NCBI GenBank assembly: GCA_018816095.1 | Contig: JAHIWP010000073.1 | Coordinates: 1 to 64,000, forward strand | DNA from: Gammaproteobacteria bacterium | GTDB lineage: Bacteria; Pseudomonadota; Gammaproteobacteria; Pseudomonadales; Pseudomonadaceae | Reading direction: 5' to 3' | DNA length: 64,000 nucleotides | Part shown: in pieces, positions 1 to 9,497 of the stretch | Numbering within the stretch: position 1 is the stretch's first letter | Layout of the letters: the number at the start of each line of letters is the position of its first letter | Program-made: the position numbers and the translations under genes | Notes under the pieces: generated by a model | Told to the model about the DNA's origin: nothing | What the model saw: the letters and a program-made list of their open reading frames with translations, nothing else | Databases searched by the model: none

Positions 1-137
1 CTATGGGACAGACTTGGACTGGTCTCGATACTGGATACGATCAATCGGCTTAACCGCATGGCCTGAACCGCCGTGTACGGAACCGTACGCACGGTGGTGT
101 GGGAGGACGGCGGCCGTGAGGCCGCCTCCTACCCGAT
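1..137 (+). mobile_element. 3' end of a group II intron (domains V and VI), truncated by window edge
   Basis: The segment 67-98 folds as a domain V-like hairpin: CCGCCGTG pairs with CACGGTGG, with an inner TACGG/GTACG stem. It is followed by a domain VI-like hairpin (about 100-134) whose GGCGGCC and GGCCGCC arms close on a GTGA tetraloop. The 3' arm reads TCCTACCC, so the A at 131 is bulged and would be the branch-point adenosine, about seven bases before the likely 3' splice end at 137. The intron-encoded reverse transcriptase would lie to the left of the window. The intron ends only about 30 bases from the DUF2986 stop codon. Confidence 0.75.
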
Positions 138-169
138 CGCGGGGGACACTGCAGCCTGATAGGCATAAA

Positions 170-328
170 TCAATTATCAGTGGTGGTTAAGTCTTGAGTG
201 GCTTCGGCTTCTGCTTTCAAACGGTCGGCTTTACTGATGTATGCGGACTTACGTTTTGGCGCCAATTTGGCACTGGCTTTTTTGGCATGTGCTTGTAAGA
301 GCTGTTTGATTTTTTTGCGACGGTTCAT
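170..328 (-). CDS. DUF2986 family small basic protein
   Basis: A 52-residue protein starting MNRRKKIKQLLQAHAKK and ending in an acidic/threonine tail. It is lysine- and arginine-rich throughout, with no signal peptide or membrane segment. The opening MNRRKKI with a short basic helix matches what I recall of DUF2986, a family of tiny gammaproteobacterial proteins of unknown function. The ATG at 328 is the only sensible start. The group II intron ends about 30 bp beyond its 3' end, and the gene itself is intact. The family call is from memory of its sequence pattern; no function is inferred. Confidence 0.72.
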   Translation of the reverse strand: MNRRKKIKQLLQAHAKKASAKLAPKRKSAYISKADRLKAEAEATQDLTTTDN

Positions 329-673
329 GTGTTCTGCTCGGTGATAAATGTTTGAAAACTAGTCATACGTTTTTAGTAAGAGGCTGGCTATGCCAGTCCC
401 CGGAGCAATACCGGAGCGAAACCCGGATGCAGGGGCGCATTCTCGTTGGTTACTTTCTCTTGTGCGCTGCAAGAGCAACGGGGCGACGTGCAGTAATAGC
501 TGCAGGTTGGCCTGAAGAGTGAAGTGTAGCGAATCAAGTAACGCGCCCGATGGGGTGCAAGCAAATACACATCGACGGAATGGCCAAATGATGGGTATCG
601 CGATGCTCAACCCATCCTACGGTGCTGCAGTCGCGGCTAAAGCCCCTCCCACCGTTTCTACATAGGCGCGGTC
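329..673. other. Intergenic stretch without convincing gene
   Basis: About 345 bases lie between the DUF2986 gene and the exonuclease gene. The open frames here (up to 83 codons) have no ribosome-binding site or recognisable product. The right end holds a fragment resembling the dispersed GATGGGTATCGC...AACCCATCCTACGG motif (about 592-622) and a REP half-site (631-652). Confidence 0.6.
631..652 (-). repeat. REP-type repeat, single half
   Basis: The 22-base sequence beginning TCGCGGCTAAAGCCCCTCCC recurs as its complement at 5899-5920 and again at 59793-59814. It is a typical pseudomonad REP (repetitive extragenic palindromic) unit. This copy stands alone, at the 3' end of the exonuclease gene. 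Confidence 0.75.
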
Positions 674-1378
674 TCAACTCCACAATTGCCCAACCGGCGT
701 ATCCGCCGAATAGTGCGTCGCCACTTGTGCTTGCAGTAACTCAGCGGTGGCCAGGGCATCGGTCAGGGCATGGTGCGCCTGGTAGGGCGGCAGGTTGTAA
801 CGCAGGCGGCTATCGGCCAGGCGGATGGACACCGGCTGGCGTCGCAACAAGCGCTCCCACCAGCTCGGTTGACGGTGCAGGCGGGCTTCCAGCTGCATGG
901 TGTCGATCACCGGGAATTGCAGGCCTTCGCCCAGGTGCTCACGCACCGCCTGATCGAGAAAGCTGCGCTCGATGCCGCGGTAGTGCACCACCATCACCTT
1001 GCCAGCCATCACCGTCAGCAGTTCGTCGAGAATCTGCCCCAGGCGCGGGGCGTGGCGGATGTCGGAGTGGGTGATGTGGTGGAAGGTCACCGACTCGCTG
1101 CTCAATTCACTGGCCGGTTTGATCACCCAGTAACGCGCTTCGCCGCAGCGGATGCGCTGCAGGTTGAAGGGCAGCAGGCCAAGGCTGACGATGGCGTGCT
1201 GGTTGGCGTCGAGCCCGGTGGTTTCCACATCCAGAGCCAGCAGCGGCACCTGTTCCAGTGGGGTGTCGGCGGCGACGCAGCCTGCTTGGTAGAAGGTTTG
1301 CAGGCGCGGGTCTTTGGCGCTGGTAGCCAGCTCAGCAAAGCGCGCTGCCCAGTCCAGCGGCGCAGCGAGCGTACTCAT
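674..1378 (-). CDS. DnaQ-like 3'-5' exonuclease (DEDDh)
   Basis: A 234-aa cytosolic protein of the DEDDh exonuclease superfamily. The first acidic motif DVETTG is at residues 50-55, a second region around HHITHSDIR (about 99-107) leads to VVHYRGIERSFLD, and the third motif with the catalytic His is in HALTDALATAEL (about 203-214). A stand-alone DnaQ-like domain of this size resembles the exonuclease that in pseudomonads commonly follows a cNMP/CBS/DUF294 protein. Its ATG overlaps the TGA of that upstream gene (ATGA), so the two are translationally coupled. Substrate is unknown: RNA trimming, DNA end processing or nucleotide signalling are all possible. Confidence 0.88.
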   Translation of the reverse strand: MSTLAAPLDWAARFAELATSAKDPRLQTFYQAGCVAADTPLEQVPLLALDVETTGLDANQHAIVSLGLLPFNLQRIRCGEARYWVIKPASELSSESVTFHHITHSDIRHAPRLGQILDELLTVMAGKVMVVHYRGIERSFLDQAVREHLGEGLQFPVIDTMQLEARLHRQPSWWERLLRRQPVSIRLADSRLRYNLPPYQAHHALTDALATAELLQAQVATHYSADTPVGQLWS

Positions 1379-3249
1379 AAGCTTTTGCCCGGCTGTGCGG
1401 GATAGCGGAAGCGCAGGAATTTCTGCGCGTTGCTGAGTATCTGAAAGGCTTCCTTGAGGTTGTGGCGGTCACTGGCCGAGACTTTTTCCGGCTCGATGTA
1501 GTTGTTCGGCTCGCGGCCTTCCGCCAGCGCATTGGCCTGATGGCGGATGCGCACCAGGCTGAGAAATTCCAGGGCGTAGCGCAGTTGGCTGATCGCTTCG
1601 GGCTGTAGCAGTTTGGTTTTGGCGATGGCGTCCAGGCGTTCCAGTGAGTTCTGCGCCTTGCTGCCGCAGGCCAGCGCGTGCACGCGGATCAGGTCGGTGA
1701 GCGGCGCTGTACCACGGCCTTTGAGGTTGATGATGTGTTTCTGCTGGCCGTCGGTTTCCATCACGAAGGTGCGAAAGAAACCCAGTGGCGGCGTACGGTT
1801 CAGGGCGTTGCGCGCTAGGGCGGCGAGAAAGGCCGGGGCATTACTGGCTTTTTCGGCGAGCAGTTCCTTGAGGTTTTCCGCCAGTTCGACTTCACCATGT
1901 ACGCCGTCGAGGTCAAAGAAGATGCAGCTGTTAAGCAAGGTTTGCGGGTTGGGCCGGTCGATCCACTGGCTGAAATAACCGCGCCAGACCTTGAGTGGCT
2001 GCCGCCATTGGCGATTAGTGGCCATGATCCCGCCCTTGCAGTAGCTGTAGCCACAGGCGGCCAGGCCATCGCTGACGAATTTCGCCAGCTCGGCAAAGTA
2101 GCCGTCATGCAGGTCGGGGTCGAAGCGGTCATCGAGAATCAGCGCGTTGTCCTGATCGGTGACCACCAGTTGTTCATCACGGGCCATGGAACCGGCGGCG
2201 AGGAAGCAATAGGGCACCGGCGGCGGGCCGAGTTTCTGTTCCGCTAACTCCAGCAGGCGTTGGCTAAAGGCGCGGCCAATGCCAGCCATGGCGCTGCCGA
2301 TCATGTGCGCGGTGGCATTTTCGTTGGCCATGCGCACGAAGGTGCCGCGCAAGTCTGGCAGCAGCCCCTGCAAACCGGCGACATCCGGTTGATTGAAGAT
2401 CGAGTTGACCAAGTACAGGCTGCTTTGCGACTCGTAGCGGATGATGTCGGAGAGGTTGATCATCCCCACCGGGCGGCGCCGTTGGACCACCGGCAGGTAG
2501 TGAATGTTATGGCGCAGCATGCTCAACATGGCTTCGAACACGCTGTCATCAGCCTGGATGGTGATGGGATCGGGCGACATCACCTGGCTGACTGGTGTGG
2601 CCGCATCCAGCCCGACGGCCAGCACGCGAGTGCGCAGGTCGCGATCCGTGAGGATGCCGACCATGGCGGCGCCGGGCGCATCTCCGTCGAGCAGTACCAG
2701 CGACGAAACGCTTTGCTCGGTCATCAACTGCGCGGCGTGTTGCACCGGGGTGTCTTGGCTGGCGCAGACGGGCTGACGCGAGATCAGCGTGCGCACTTTG
2801 ATCTGCATCAGGTCACTGGCCTTGCCCTGGCTCTCCACGGCCGACTTGAGGCGTGACTGGCCTTCGGCCTCAACGAAATCGGCGAAGCTGTCGTGTTGCT
2901 CACACAACTGAGCGAACAGGGCGGCCGGAATAAAGTAAATCAGACTGTCTTCAATCGCGCGGGCCGGGAAGCGCACCTTGTTGTTACGCAGCAGGCCGGC
3001 CTGGCCGAAGATGTCGCCTTCACTCAGGCGGTTGTATAACTCGCCATTGCGCCGGTAGATTTCCACCGCGCCGCTGCGCACGTAATGCAGGTCATGGATG
3101 TCTGCGCCATACAGGAGGATGTCGGTGCCGGCCTTGAAGTAGGCCACCTCGACCTGGCGGGCGATGGCGTCGAGGCTGTCCTCGGGCAGGGCATCAAAGG
3201 GCGGGTAGCGATTGAGGTGATCGCGGATCTCCAGGAGTTCGATCTGCAT
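1375..3249 (-). CDS. Cyclic-nucleotide-binding / CBS / DUF294 nucleotidyltransferase-like protein
   Basis: A 624-aa soluble signalling protein with, in order, an N-terminal cNMP-binding fold (about 10-120, GDIFGQAGLL), two CBS motifs (about 150-270, each with a DRDLR or NLSDI-like end), a DUF294 nucleotidyltransferase-like domain (about 325-460, with GSMARDEQ and TDQDNAL carrying the expected acidic residues) and a C-terminal DUF294_C helical region. The start at 3249 (MQIELLE) is preferred over an in-frame start 39 bases upstream because it begins at the conserved domain. The family is thought to sense adenine nucleotides and modify a partner. The overlapping exonuclease gene is the obvious partner candidate. 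Substrate and ligand are not evident. Confidence 0.88.
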   Translation of the reverse strand: MQIELLEIRDHLNRYPPFDALPEDSLDAIARQVEVAYFKAGTDILLYGADIHDLHYVRSGAVEIYRRNGELYNRLSEGDIFGQAGLLRNNKVRFPARAIEDSLIYFIPAALFAQLCEQHDSFADFVEAEGQSRLKSAVESQGKASDLMQIKVRTLISRQPVCASQDTPVQHAAQLMTEQSVSSLVLLDGDAPGAAMVGILTDRDLRTRVLAVGLDAATPVSQVMSPDPITIQADDSVFEAMLSMLRHNIHYLPVVQRRRPVGMINLSDIIRYESQSSLYLVNSIFNQPDVAGLQGLLPDLRGTFVRMANENATAHMIGSAMAGIGRAFSQRLLELAEQKLGPPPVPYCFLAAGSMARDEQLVVTDQDNALILDDRFDPDLHDGYFAELAKFVSDGLAACGYSYCKGGIMATNRQWRQPLKVWRGYFSQWIDRPNPQTLLNSCIFFDLDGVHGEVELAENLKELLAEKASNAPAFLAALARNALNRTPPLGFFRTFVMETDGQQKHIINLKGRGTAPLTDLIRVHALACGSKAQNSLERLDAIAKTKLLQPEAISQLRYALEFLSLVRIRHQANALAEGREPNNYIEPEKVSASDRHNLKEAFQILSNAQKFLRFRYPAQPGKSL

Positions 3250-3392
3250 GGGTGCCTCGCGCGTTGTGGCACTACAGGATACGAGCATCGCGCGGTGATG
3301 TCCGCCTTGCTGGCCTAAGCGGGTTGGCCGGCGCGTCCGTTGAGTGCCGGCTAGGGTGAATTGGCGGGCAGATGACTAATCAGGGAGGGGTG

Positions 3393-3959
3393 ATGCAAGA
3401 GTTAGGACTTTGGTGGGTGCTGGCGCTGTTGCTGGTTGTGGCTGGCCTGGGGATTTATTACTACAACCGCCTGGTATTCAACCGCGCGCGGGTGGCCGAG
3501 GCCTGGAGCGGCATTGATGTGCAGCTCAAGCGCCGCGCCAGCCTGATTCCGGCGCTGGTCGAGTGCGTGCGCCAGTACATGAGCTACGAGCAGGGCACGC
3601 TGCAGGCGCTGGTGCAGGAGCGCTTGCGCGCGCTGCAGTTGGCCGACTCGCCTCTGGCTGAGCGGGCGCCGGTGGAGGCGCATTTGAGCACGCAGCTGCG
3701 CCAGCTGTTTGCCCTAGTTGAGGACTACCCGGCGCTCAAGGCCGATGGCCAGTTTCTCGACCTGCAGCGCACTATCACCGACGTCGAGAACCAGATCCAG
3801 ATGGCGCGGCGTTACTACAACGGCGCGGTGCGCGAGCTGAATGTGCTGGTCGAGTCGGTGCCGAGCAACCTGGTGGCGCGGCCCTTTGCCTTTACCCCAG
3901 CGGAGTACTTCAGCCTGGATGACCCGCGTGACGCCCAGTCGCCAAACATGGAGTTTTGA
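3393..3959 (+). CDS. lemA: LemA family protein
   Basis: A 188-aa protein with one N-terminal membrane segment (about 5-24, ending GIYYYNRLV) followed by the LemA helical bundle: FNRARVAEAWSGIDVQLKRR, then LIPALVE and a late RRYYNGAVRELN motif typical of the family. LemA proteins expose this bundle outside the inner membrane; their role is unsettled. The ATG at 3393 has a strong GGGAGGGG ribosome site. An in-frame ATG 21 bases upstream lacks one. One base separates it from the DUF2207 gene downstream, so they form a tight operon. This lemA is unrelated to the old name of the gacS sensor kinase. Confidence 0.93.
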   Translation: MQELGLWWVLALLLVVAGLGIYYYNRLVFNRARVAEAWSGIDVQLKRRASLIPALVECVRQYMSYEQGTLQALVQERLRALQLADSPLAERAPVEAHLSTQLRQLFALVEDYPALKADGQFLDLQRTITDVENQIQMARRYYNGAVRELNVLVESVPSNLVARPFAFTPAEYFSLDDPRDAQSPNMEF

Positions 3960-3960
3960 C

Positions 3961-5889
3961 ATGCTGCGAGTGCTGCGTTTGGCCCTATTGAGTCTGTGCC
4001 TGCTGCCGCTGTGGGCCACGGCTGCTGAGGTGATTGAGGACTTTGCCGTCACCCTGCAGGTGCAGCCGGACGGCAACCTGCTGGTGACCGAGCGGATTAC
4101 CGTGCAGGCCGAGGGTGAGCAGATCAAGCGCGGTATCTACCGTGATCTGCCGGTCAGTTACAGCTTGCCGCTGGGCTTGTTGCAGAGCAGCCCGATCACC
4201 CTGCTTGGGGTGAGCCGCGATGGTCAGGCGGAGCGGGCGCGGGTCGAGCAGAACGGCAGCTGGGTGCGCTACTACATCGGTTCTGCTGAACATGTGCTGC
4301 AACCGGGGCGCTATCAATATGAGCTGCGTTATCGGGTTGAGCGCCAGCTGTTGCACCACCTCAATACCGACGAGCTGTATTGGAACGTCACCGGCAATGG
4401 CTGGAGCTTCCCGATTCAGCACGCTTCTGTGGAAGTGCTGTTGCCGAGGGGCGCGCGGATCGGCCAGCGTGCCGCCTACACCGGTGGCTGGGGCAGCCAG
4501 GACAAGGCCTATGAAGTGGTCGAGCAGCGCGATGATTACCTGCGCCTGATCACCATGCAGGGCTTACCGGCCTACCAGGGCCTGACAGTCGCTGTGGAGT
4601 GGCAAGCCGGGCTGGTTGTTCGGCCGAGCTTGGTTGAGCGGGGCGGCGCCTTGTTGCGCGATAACCTCGGCCTGTGTCTGGGCGCGCTGCTGTTGGTCGG
4701 CCTGCTGCTGTTCTACCTGCGCGCCTGGGACCGGGTCGGCCGCGACCCTGAGAAAGGCTTGATCATTCCGCTGTTCGAGCCCCCGCAGGGCTTGAGTGCG
4801 GTGCAGGCCGGCTACCTCTGGCATCGCGGCTTCAAAGGGGCTTATCAGGATGCGCGGGCGTTCAGTGTGTGGCTCACCGACATGGCCATCCGCAAGCACC
4901 TGCATCTCGAAGACAAGCCGCGCGGCGGTGGTTTTACCCTGGCCCGTGGTACCGGAGAGCGTGCCGATTTCAGCGAGGCAGATCGTGAGCTGCGCAAACG
5001 CCTGTTCCCGGCCAACAAGGAAGGCATCGCCCTGGAAATTGGCAGTGACTACGAGCCGCGCCTGGCTGACGCCGTAGCCGGGCTGAAAACCCAGCTGCAA
5101 AAACAGGGCAAGGCCTGGTTCAGCAATAACCGCGGCCTCTGGACCTGGGGCTTGGTGTGGGCGATTGTCGGCTGCCTGATCATGGTGTTAACCGGCGCGC
5201 GCAGCGAAGACGATATGGCCGCTGGCTTGGCGGGTGTGGTGTTCTCCGTAGGTTTTGGCGTGCCGTCGCTGTTTGTGCTGTATACGGCCTGGCATCAGCC
5301 CAGCGTGGGTAAACAGATCGGCCTGGGCCTGGTGGGTTTGATGTTTTTTTGGCCGGTGCTGGTTGGCCTGTGGATGCTCAGCGATGCGGCGTCGGTGCCG
5401 GCCTTGCTGCTGCTCTGCCTGTATGTGCTGGTGGTCGTGTTGTTTTATTACCTGCTGCCGGCACCATCGGTCGAAGGGCGGCGTTTGCTGGATCAGCTGG
5501 AAGGCTATCGCGACTACCTGCAACTGGCGGAGAGCGATGTGCTGGCATTGGCCGGCAATGCCCCGGCGATGAGCATCGCGCTGTACGAGAAACACCTGCC
5601 CTATGCCATGGCCCTGGGCGTGGAAGACAAATGGAGCGCGCGCTTTAGCGCAGCGCTGGCCAATGGCCTGATCGACCCGGCGCAGCGTGACTATCAGCCC
5701 GACTGGTACCACAGCCGCAGCTCATTCAGCACCCCGCTGGCGATGAGTGCCGCCTTGGCTGCTGGCCTGAGCAGCACCACGGCACTGGCCTCATCACCCC
5801 CGTCGAGCAGTTCTTCAGGCGGTGGCGGTTCATCCGGCGGCGGCTCGTCCGGTGGTGGCGGCGGTGGCGGGGGAGGCGGCGGTTGGTAG
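3961..5889 (+). CDS. DUF2207 membrane protein with poly-glycine tail
   Basis: A 642-aa protein with a signal peptide ending near WATAAEV, a periplasmic beta-rich DUF2207 domain (about 20-220, with YRDLPVSY), a membrane segment near 230-250, a cytosolic stretch with GRDPE, then several membrane helices (about 395-500) and a C-terminal tail of serine and at least twenty glycines ending in GGGW. The glycine/serine tail resembles that of TPM-domain and LemA-associated proteins. It follows lemA by one base, and LemA plus DUF2207 is a recurrent bacterial pairing. Function is unknown; an envelope complex is a fair inference. The tail could be a flexible linker or interaction segment. Confidence 0.9.
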   Translation: MLRVLRLALLSLCLLPLWATAAEVIEDFAVTLQVQPDGNLLVTERITVQAEGEQIKRGIYRDLPVSYSLPLGLLQSSPITLLGVSRDGQAERARVEQNGSWVRYYIGSAEHVLQPGRYQYELRYRVERQLLHHLNTDELYWNVTGNGWSFPIQHASVEVLLPRGARIGQRAAYTGGWGSQDKAYEVVEQRDDYLRLITMQGLPAYQGLTVAVEWQAGLVVRPSLVERGGALLRDNLGLCLGALLLVGLLLFYLRAWDRVGRDPEKGLIIPLFEPPQGLSAVQAGYLWHRGFKGAYQDARAFSVWLTDMAIRKHLHLEDKPRGGGFTLARGTGERADFSEADRELRKRLFPANKEGIALEIGSDYEPRLADAVAGLKTQLQKQGKAWFSNNRGLWTWGLVWAIVGCLIMVLTGARSEDDMAAGLAGVVFSVGFGVPSLFVLYTAWHQPSVGKQIGLGLVGLMFFWPVLVGLWMLSDAASVPALLLLCLYVLVVVLFYYLLPAPSVEGRRLLDQLEGYRDYLQLAESDVLALAGNAPAMSIALYEKHLPYAMALGVEDKWSARFSAALANGLIDPAQRDYQPDWYHSRSSFSTPLAMSAALAAGLSSTTALASSPPSSSSSGGGGSSGGGSSGGGGGGGGGGGW

Positions 5890-5898
5890 AGCGCTTTT

Positions 5899-5999
5899 GT
5901 GGGAGGGGCTTTAGCCGCGATCAAGGTTAGTCGCGGCTACGACTGCATGGATGCAGGAGGTAGAGCGAAGCAGGATTCTCGAGCCGAAAGCCCCTCCAC
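5899..5999. repeat. REP pair (BIME-like)
   Basis: A REP unit at 5899-5920 (GTGGGAGGGGCTTTAGCC...) faces a degenerate inverted unit ending AAAGCCCCTCC near 5987-5997, with a short internal inverted repeat TAGCCGCGA/TCGCGGCTA between them. It lies between convergent genes, the usual place for such elements. Confidence 0.75.
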
Positions 6000-6019
6000 A
6001 CATCATGACTTCAGCAACG

Positions 6020-6256
6020 CTAAGGCTTACGGGTTTCCTGCAGCTTGGCCAGCAAGGCTTCGCTTTTCGCCAGCTGCTCGGCTTCGCTGAGTTGTGGGTT
6101 TTCCAGCACGCTGTCGAGCTGCTCGATCAGCTCGCTTTGTCGGTTGATCCGCTCATCGAGCTTTTCCAGCTTGATCTGGTTGTGCCAGCTCCACAGCGCC
6201 AGGGCGCAGGCGGCCAGCACCACAGCGGCCAGCACGATCATCGTCAGGATGTTCAT
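6020..6256 (-). CDS. Small single-pass membrane protein with coiled coil
   Basis: A 78-aa protein I do not recognise. Residues 4-23 form one hydrophobic helix (MIVLAAVVLAACALALWSW), followed by a charged, probably coiled-coil helix (KLEKLDERINRQSELIEQLD) and an Ala/Glu-rich tail. The expected topology is an N-terminal anchor with a cytosolic helical tail. Its ATG overlaps the TGA of the upstream acetyltransferase gene (ATGA), so it is the second gene of a two-gene unit. It stops just before a REP pair. Confidence 0.7.
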   Translation of the reverse strand: MNILTMIVLAAVVLAACALALWSWHNQIKLEKLDERINRQSELIEQLDSVLENPQLSEAEQLAKSEALLAKLQETRKP

Positions 6257-6738
6257 CGCAGCTCCAGATTTTTGCGCATCAGCATGCGCGGCAAGTTAAC
6301 AGCGCCACGCGTCACCGTCTGTGCCTGCTGCACAGAAAATCCCTGACGGGCAAAAAACGCCTGCGCCACCAGGCTGGCCTCGGTAAACAGCTCACGGGCG
6401 CCGGCCGCTCGCAGCTGTTGCTCGGCTGCCGCATACAAGGCGCTGGCGACACCCTGACGGGCAAAACCGGGTGCGGTGAATAGTAGATCGATATGGCCAT
6501 CAAGGCTGAAGCCGATAAATCCGGCGATAGCTAAGCTATTTTCGGCGATAAGCAGTTCAAGTGACGACAAACGTGTTTGCCAGGCAGGCATATCTGCAAT
6601 CGCCGGAGCCCAGGCCTGGCGCTGCGCTGCGTCGTAGTGCGGAGCAGTCAGCTGGCTAACCGAGGCCTGAAACAGCGCAACGATGGCTGGCAGATCCTGG
6701 GCTTGGTAGGCGCGCAGGGTAAGGTTTGGCGTTGGCAT
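6253..6738 (-). CDS. GNAT family N-acetyltransferase
   Basis: A 161-aa GNAT enzyme expected to transfer an acetyl group from acetyl-CoA to an unidentified amine. The core strand-4/loop signature is visible as IDLLFTAPGFARQGVASALYAAAEQQLRAAG (about 85-117), where ARQGVA corresponds to the Q/RxxGxG/A pyrophosphate-binding loop, followed by the C-terminal strand FFARQGFSVQQ. The start at 6738 (MPTPNLTLR) fits the beginning of GNAT strand 1. ATGs at 6747 and 6774 are alternatives and none has a clear ribosome site. It overlaps the downstream 78-aa membrane-protein gene. Confidence 0.87.
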   Translation of the reverse strand: MPTPNLTLRAYQAQDLPAIVALFQASVSQLTAPHYDAAQRQAWAPAIADMPAWQTRLSSLELLIAENSLAIAGFIGFSLDGHIDLLFTAPGFARQGVASALYAAAEQQLRAAGARELFTEASLVAQAFFARQGFSVQQAQTVTRGAVNLPRMLMRKNLELR

Positions 6739-6962
6739 GGCTTGCATCGAAAAGGCAGTGAGCTGTAGCAGCAAGCTTGTCAGATTCGTCAGGCCGTTGC
6801 GACTCAGCCACAGCTAGCGGTGCAGACAGAAAGCCCAGACGTATTTAATCGTTCCACGTGAAACCCCTATGGATGCTGGCTCTCAGCCTGTTTTCGTACG
6901 TTTATTACGGAAACAGGCTAGGTCATTCAGCGGCAATCTAGCTTCGGCTAAACACATTAAGT

Positions 6963-6975
6963 GTTATGTTATAAC
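6963..6975 (+). promoter_or_regulatory. Zur-type operator
   Basis: GTTATGTTATAAC at 6963-6975 matches the gammaproteobacterial Zur core GTTATANTATAAC at 12 of 13 positions (my alignment by eye). It sits 41 bases upstream of the CobW start, where a repressor could block the promoter. Zinc-replete Zur would be expected to silence the CobW-DUF1826 operon, with induction on zinc starvation. COG0523/DUF1826 genes are known Zur targets in pseudomonads. Confidence 0.8.
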
Positions 6976-7016
6976 TAATTGCTTGCTATGTCTGATCAAT
7001 GCTGGATCCTCCTGTT

Positions 7017-8221
<1,205 letters not shown>

Positions 8222-8222
<1 letters not shown>

Positions 8223-8866
8223 TGCTTGCACCTGTTCTGAGGCAGCCGTTGCAGCAGGTCAGCAGCGAGCAGATTGAGGTGCTCGGCGAGGTGCTGCGTG
8301 ATGAGGTCAACCTGGCTGTCTGGCAGCGTCAGTTGCCGGCGCAGATCAGCGATTTCGCCAGCGTCTTGCTGGCTCAGGGCGAGCCGCTGGGGCACTCCAT
8401 GGTGCTGGAATTGGCCAGCCCGGAGAGTGAGCCGAACCTCAGCGGCCTGGTCGATGGTTACAGCGATCTGCCGGGTCAGGCGGCATTCTTGCAGGACGTC
8501 AGTTGGTTGGTCAGCGCCTTTGCCTGCCTGTTCGACGCCAAACGCATTGGCCTGCGCCTGCGCATTCTCGACCAAGCCATGTGCCCGCGCTTTCACGTTG
8601 ATCACGTGCCGGTACGGCTGATCACCAGCTACGCCGGGGTGGGCAGTGAGTGGCTGGCGGAAGGTGTGATAGCGCGCCGTCGTCTCGGTGATCCGACGGC
8701 TGAGCCGAGCAATGTCGCATTGATTGAGCGTGCTGAGACTGGCCATGTACTGCTGGCCAAGGGCGAAAAATGGATTGGTAACGAGGGCGGCGGCTTGATC
8801 CACCGTTCACCGCAGCCGCCGGCGGGTGAGCGGCGCTTGTTGCTGACGCTGGACTGGCTGGCCTGA
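8222..8866 (+). CDS. DUF1826 domain protein, partner of CobW
   Basis: A 214-aa soluble protein of the DUF1826 family. A central Cys/His segment CPRFHVDHVPVRL (about 121-133) followed by TSYAGVGSEWL is the most conserved-looking part and could bind metal. The late HRSPQPPAGERRLLLTLDW resembles the end of a cupin-like or 2OG-oxygenase-like fold, which is only an impression. Its ATG shares a base with the TGA of the CobW gene (TGATG), so translation is coupled and the gene should share Zur control. DUF1826 is repeatedly found with COG0523 GTPases in Zur regulons, making it a candidate client or co-chaperone. Its biochemical role is not established. Confidence 0.88.
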
Positions 8867-8874
8867 ATTCAGGC

Positions 8875-8902
8875 AAAAAAATAGGCTGCGGATAAAGCAG
8901 CC
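8875..8902 (-). terminator. Rho-independent terminator for the 117-aa secreted protein gene
   Basis: GGCTGC and GCAGCC (8884-8889 and 8897-8902) form a six-base stem. Read on the minus strand it is followed by TATTTTTTT. It is about 100 bases past the stop of the minus-strand gene ending at 9000. Confidence 0.7.
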
Positions 8903-8999
8903 TTAAGTACCAGAAAGGCACACCGGCGCGTGACCCGGTATGCAGGGGAGGGGTACTCAAGGCCACTAGAACATAGACAGGGTGACGCTTTGATGACGG

Positions 9000-9353
9000 C
9001 TAGCGCGCCATCCACACGCCCTTGCTCTGCTTTTCGCAGAAGGGCTTGAGGTAATTGGCATCGCTGGCCACGCCGTAATAATGCACATCCTGCTTGTACG
9101 GCGTGCCGCCCACCGTGGAATTTCGGCACACGCCGAAGGCCCCCATCGGGCACTGTTCGACAAACTCCACGGCCACCTTCTGGCCCTTTAGCTGAGGCTG
9201 GCAGAAGCCGGTGCGGAACAGGTTGGGCGGAATACTGCGGTTCTGCTGGCAGACCTTCACATCCAGGCGCTCGGCCTGGCTATGCACCACACAGGCTTCG
9301 CCCCAGGCCAGGCCGGACAGTGAAAACAGGCTCAGCAGCCAAAAAGCGCGCAT
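9000..9353 (-). CDS. Secreted six-cysteine hypothetical protein
   Basis: A 117-aa protein with a clear Sec signal peptide (MRAFWLLSLFSLSGLAWG, cleavage about 18-19). The mature part has six cysteines, suggesting up to three disulphides in the periplasm. No known catalytic motif is visible. The ATG at 9353 is preceded by a good GAGGG ribosome site; the codon before it is TTG in frame and is less likely the start. It is a single gene between two CobW loci, reading against them. I do not recognise the family with confidence, and no function is proposed. Confidence 0.72.
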   Translation of the reverse strand: MRAFWLLSLFSLSGLAWGEACVVHSQAERLDVKVCQQNRSIPPNLFRTGFCQPQLKGQKVAVEFVEQCPMGAFGVCRNSTVGGTPYKQDVHYYGVASDANYLKPFCEKQSKGVWMAR

Positions 9354-9497
9354 CAATTGACCCTCGAAAAATATGCTGGCGACTCTAGCACGCTGTTTTT
9401 AATCAGTCTGCGTAGGGCCGCATCCTCCGGTGCTGTAGGCCGTTAGAATGGCCACAACCGAAATCTACTTCCTGATGGACAGTGGCACGCGCCGATC

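Noticed and set aside
359..610. Overlapping 83- and 60-codon minus-strand frames
   Set aside because: Overlapping frames without ribosome sites in repeat-containing intergenic DNA.
5830..5889. Glycine-codon repeat as a tandem or CRISPR repeat
   Set aside because: The repeated GGC/GGT triplets encode the poly-glycine tail of the DUF2207 protein and are not spaced like CRISPR repeats.
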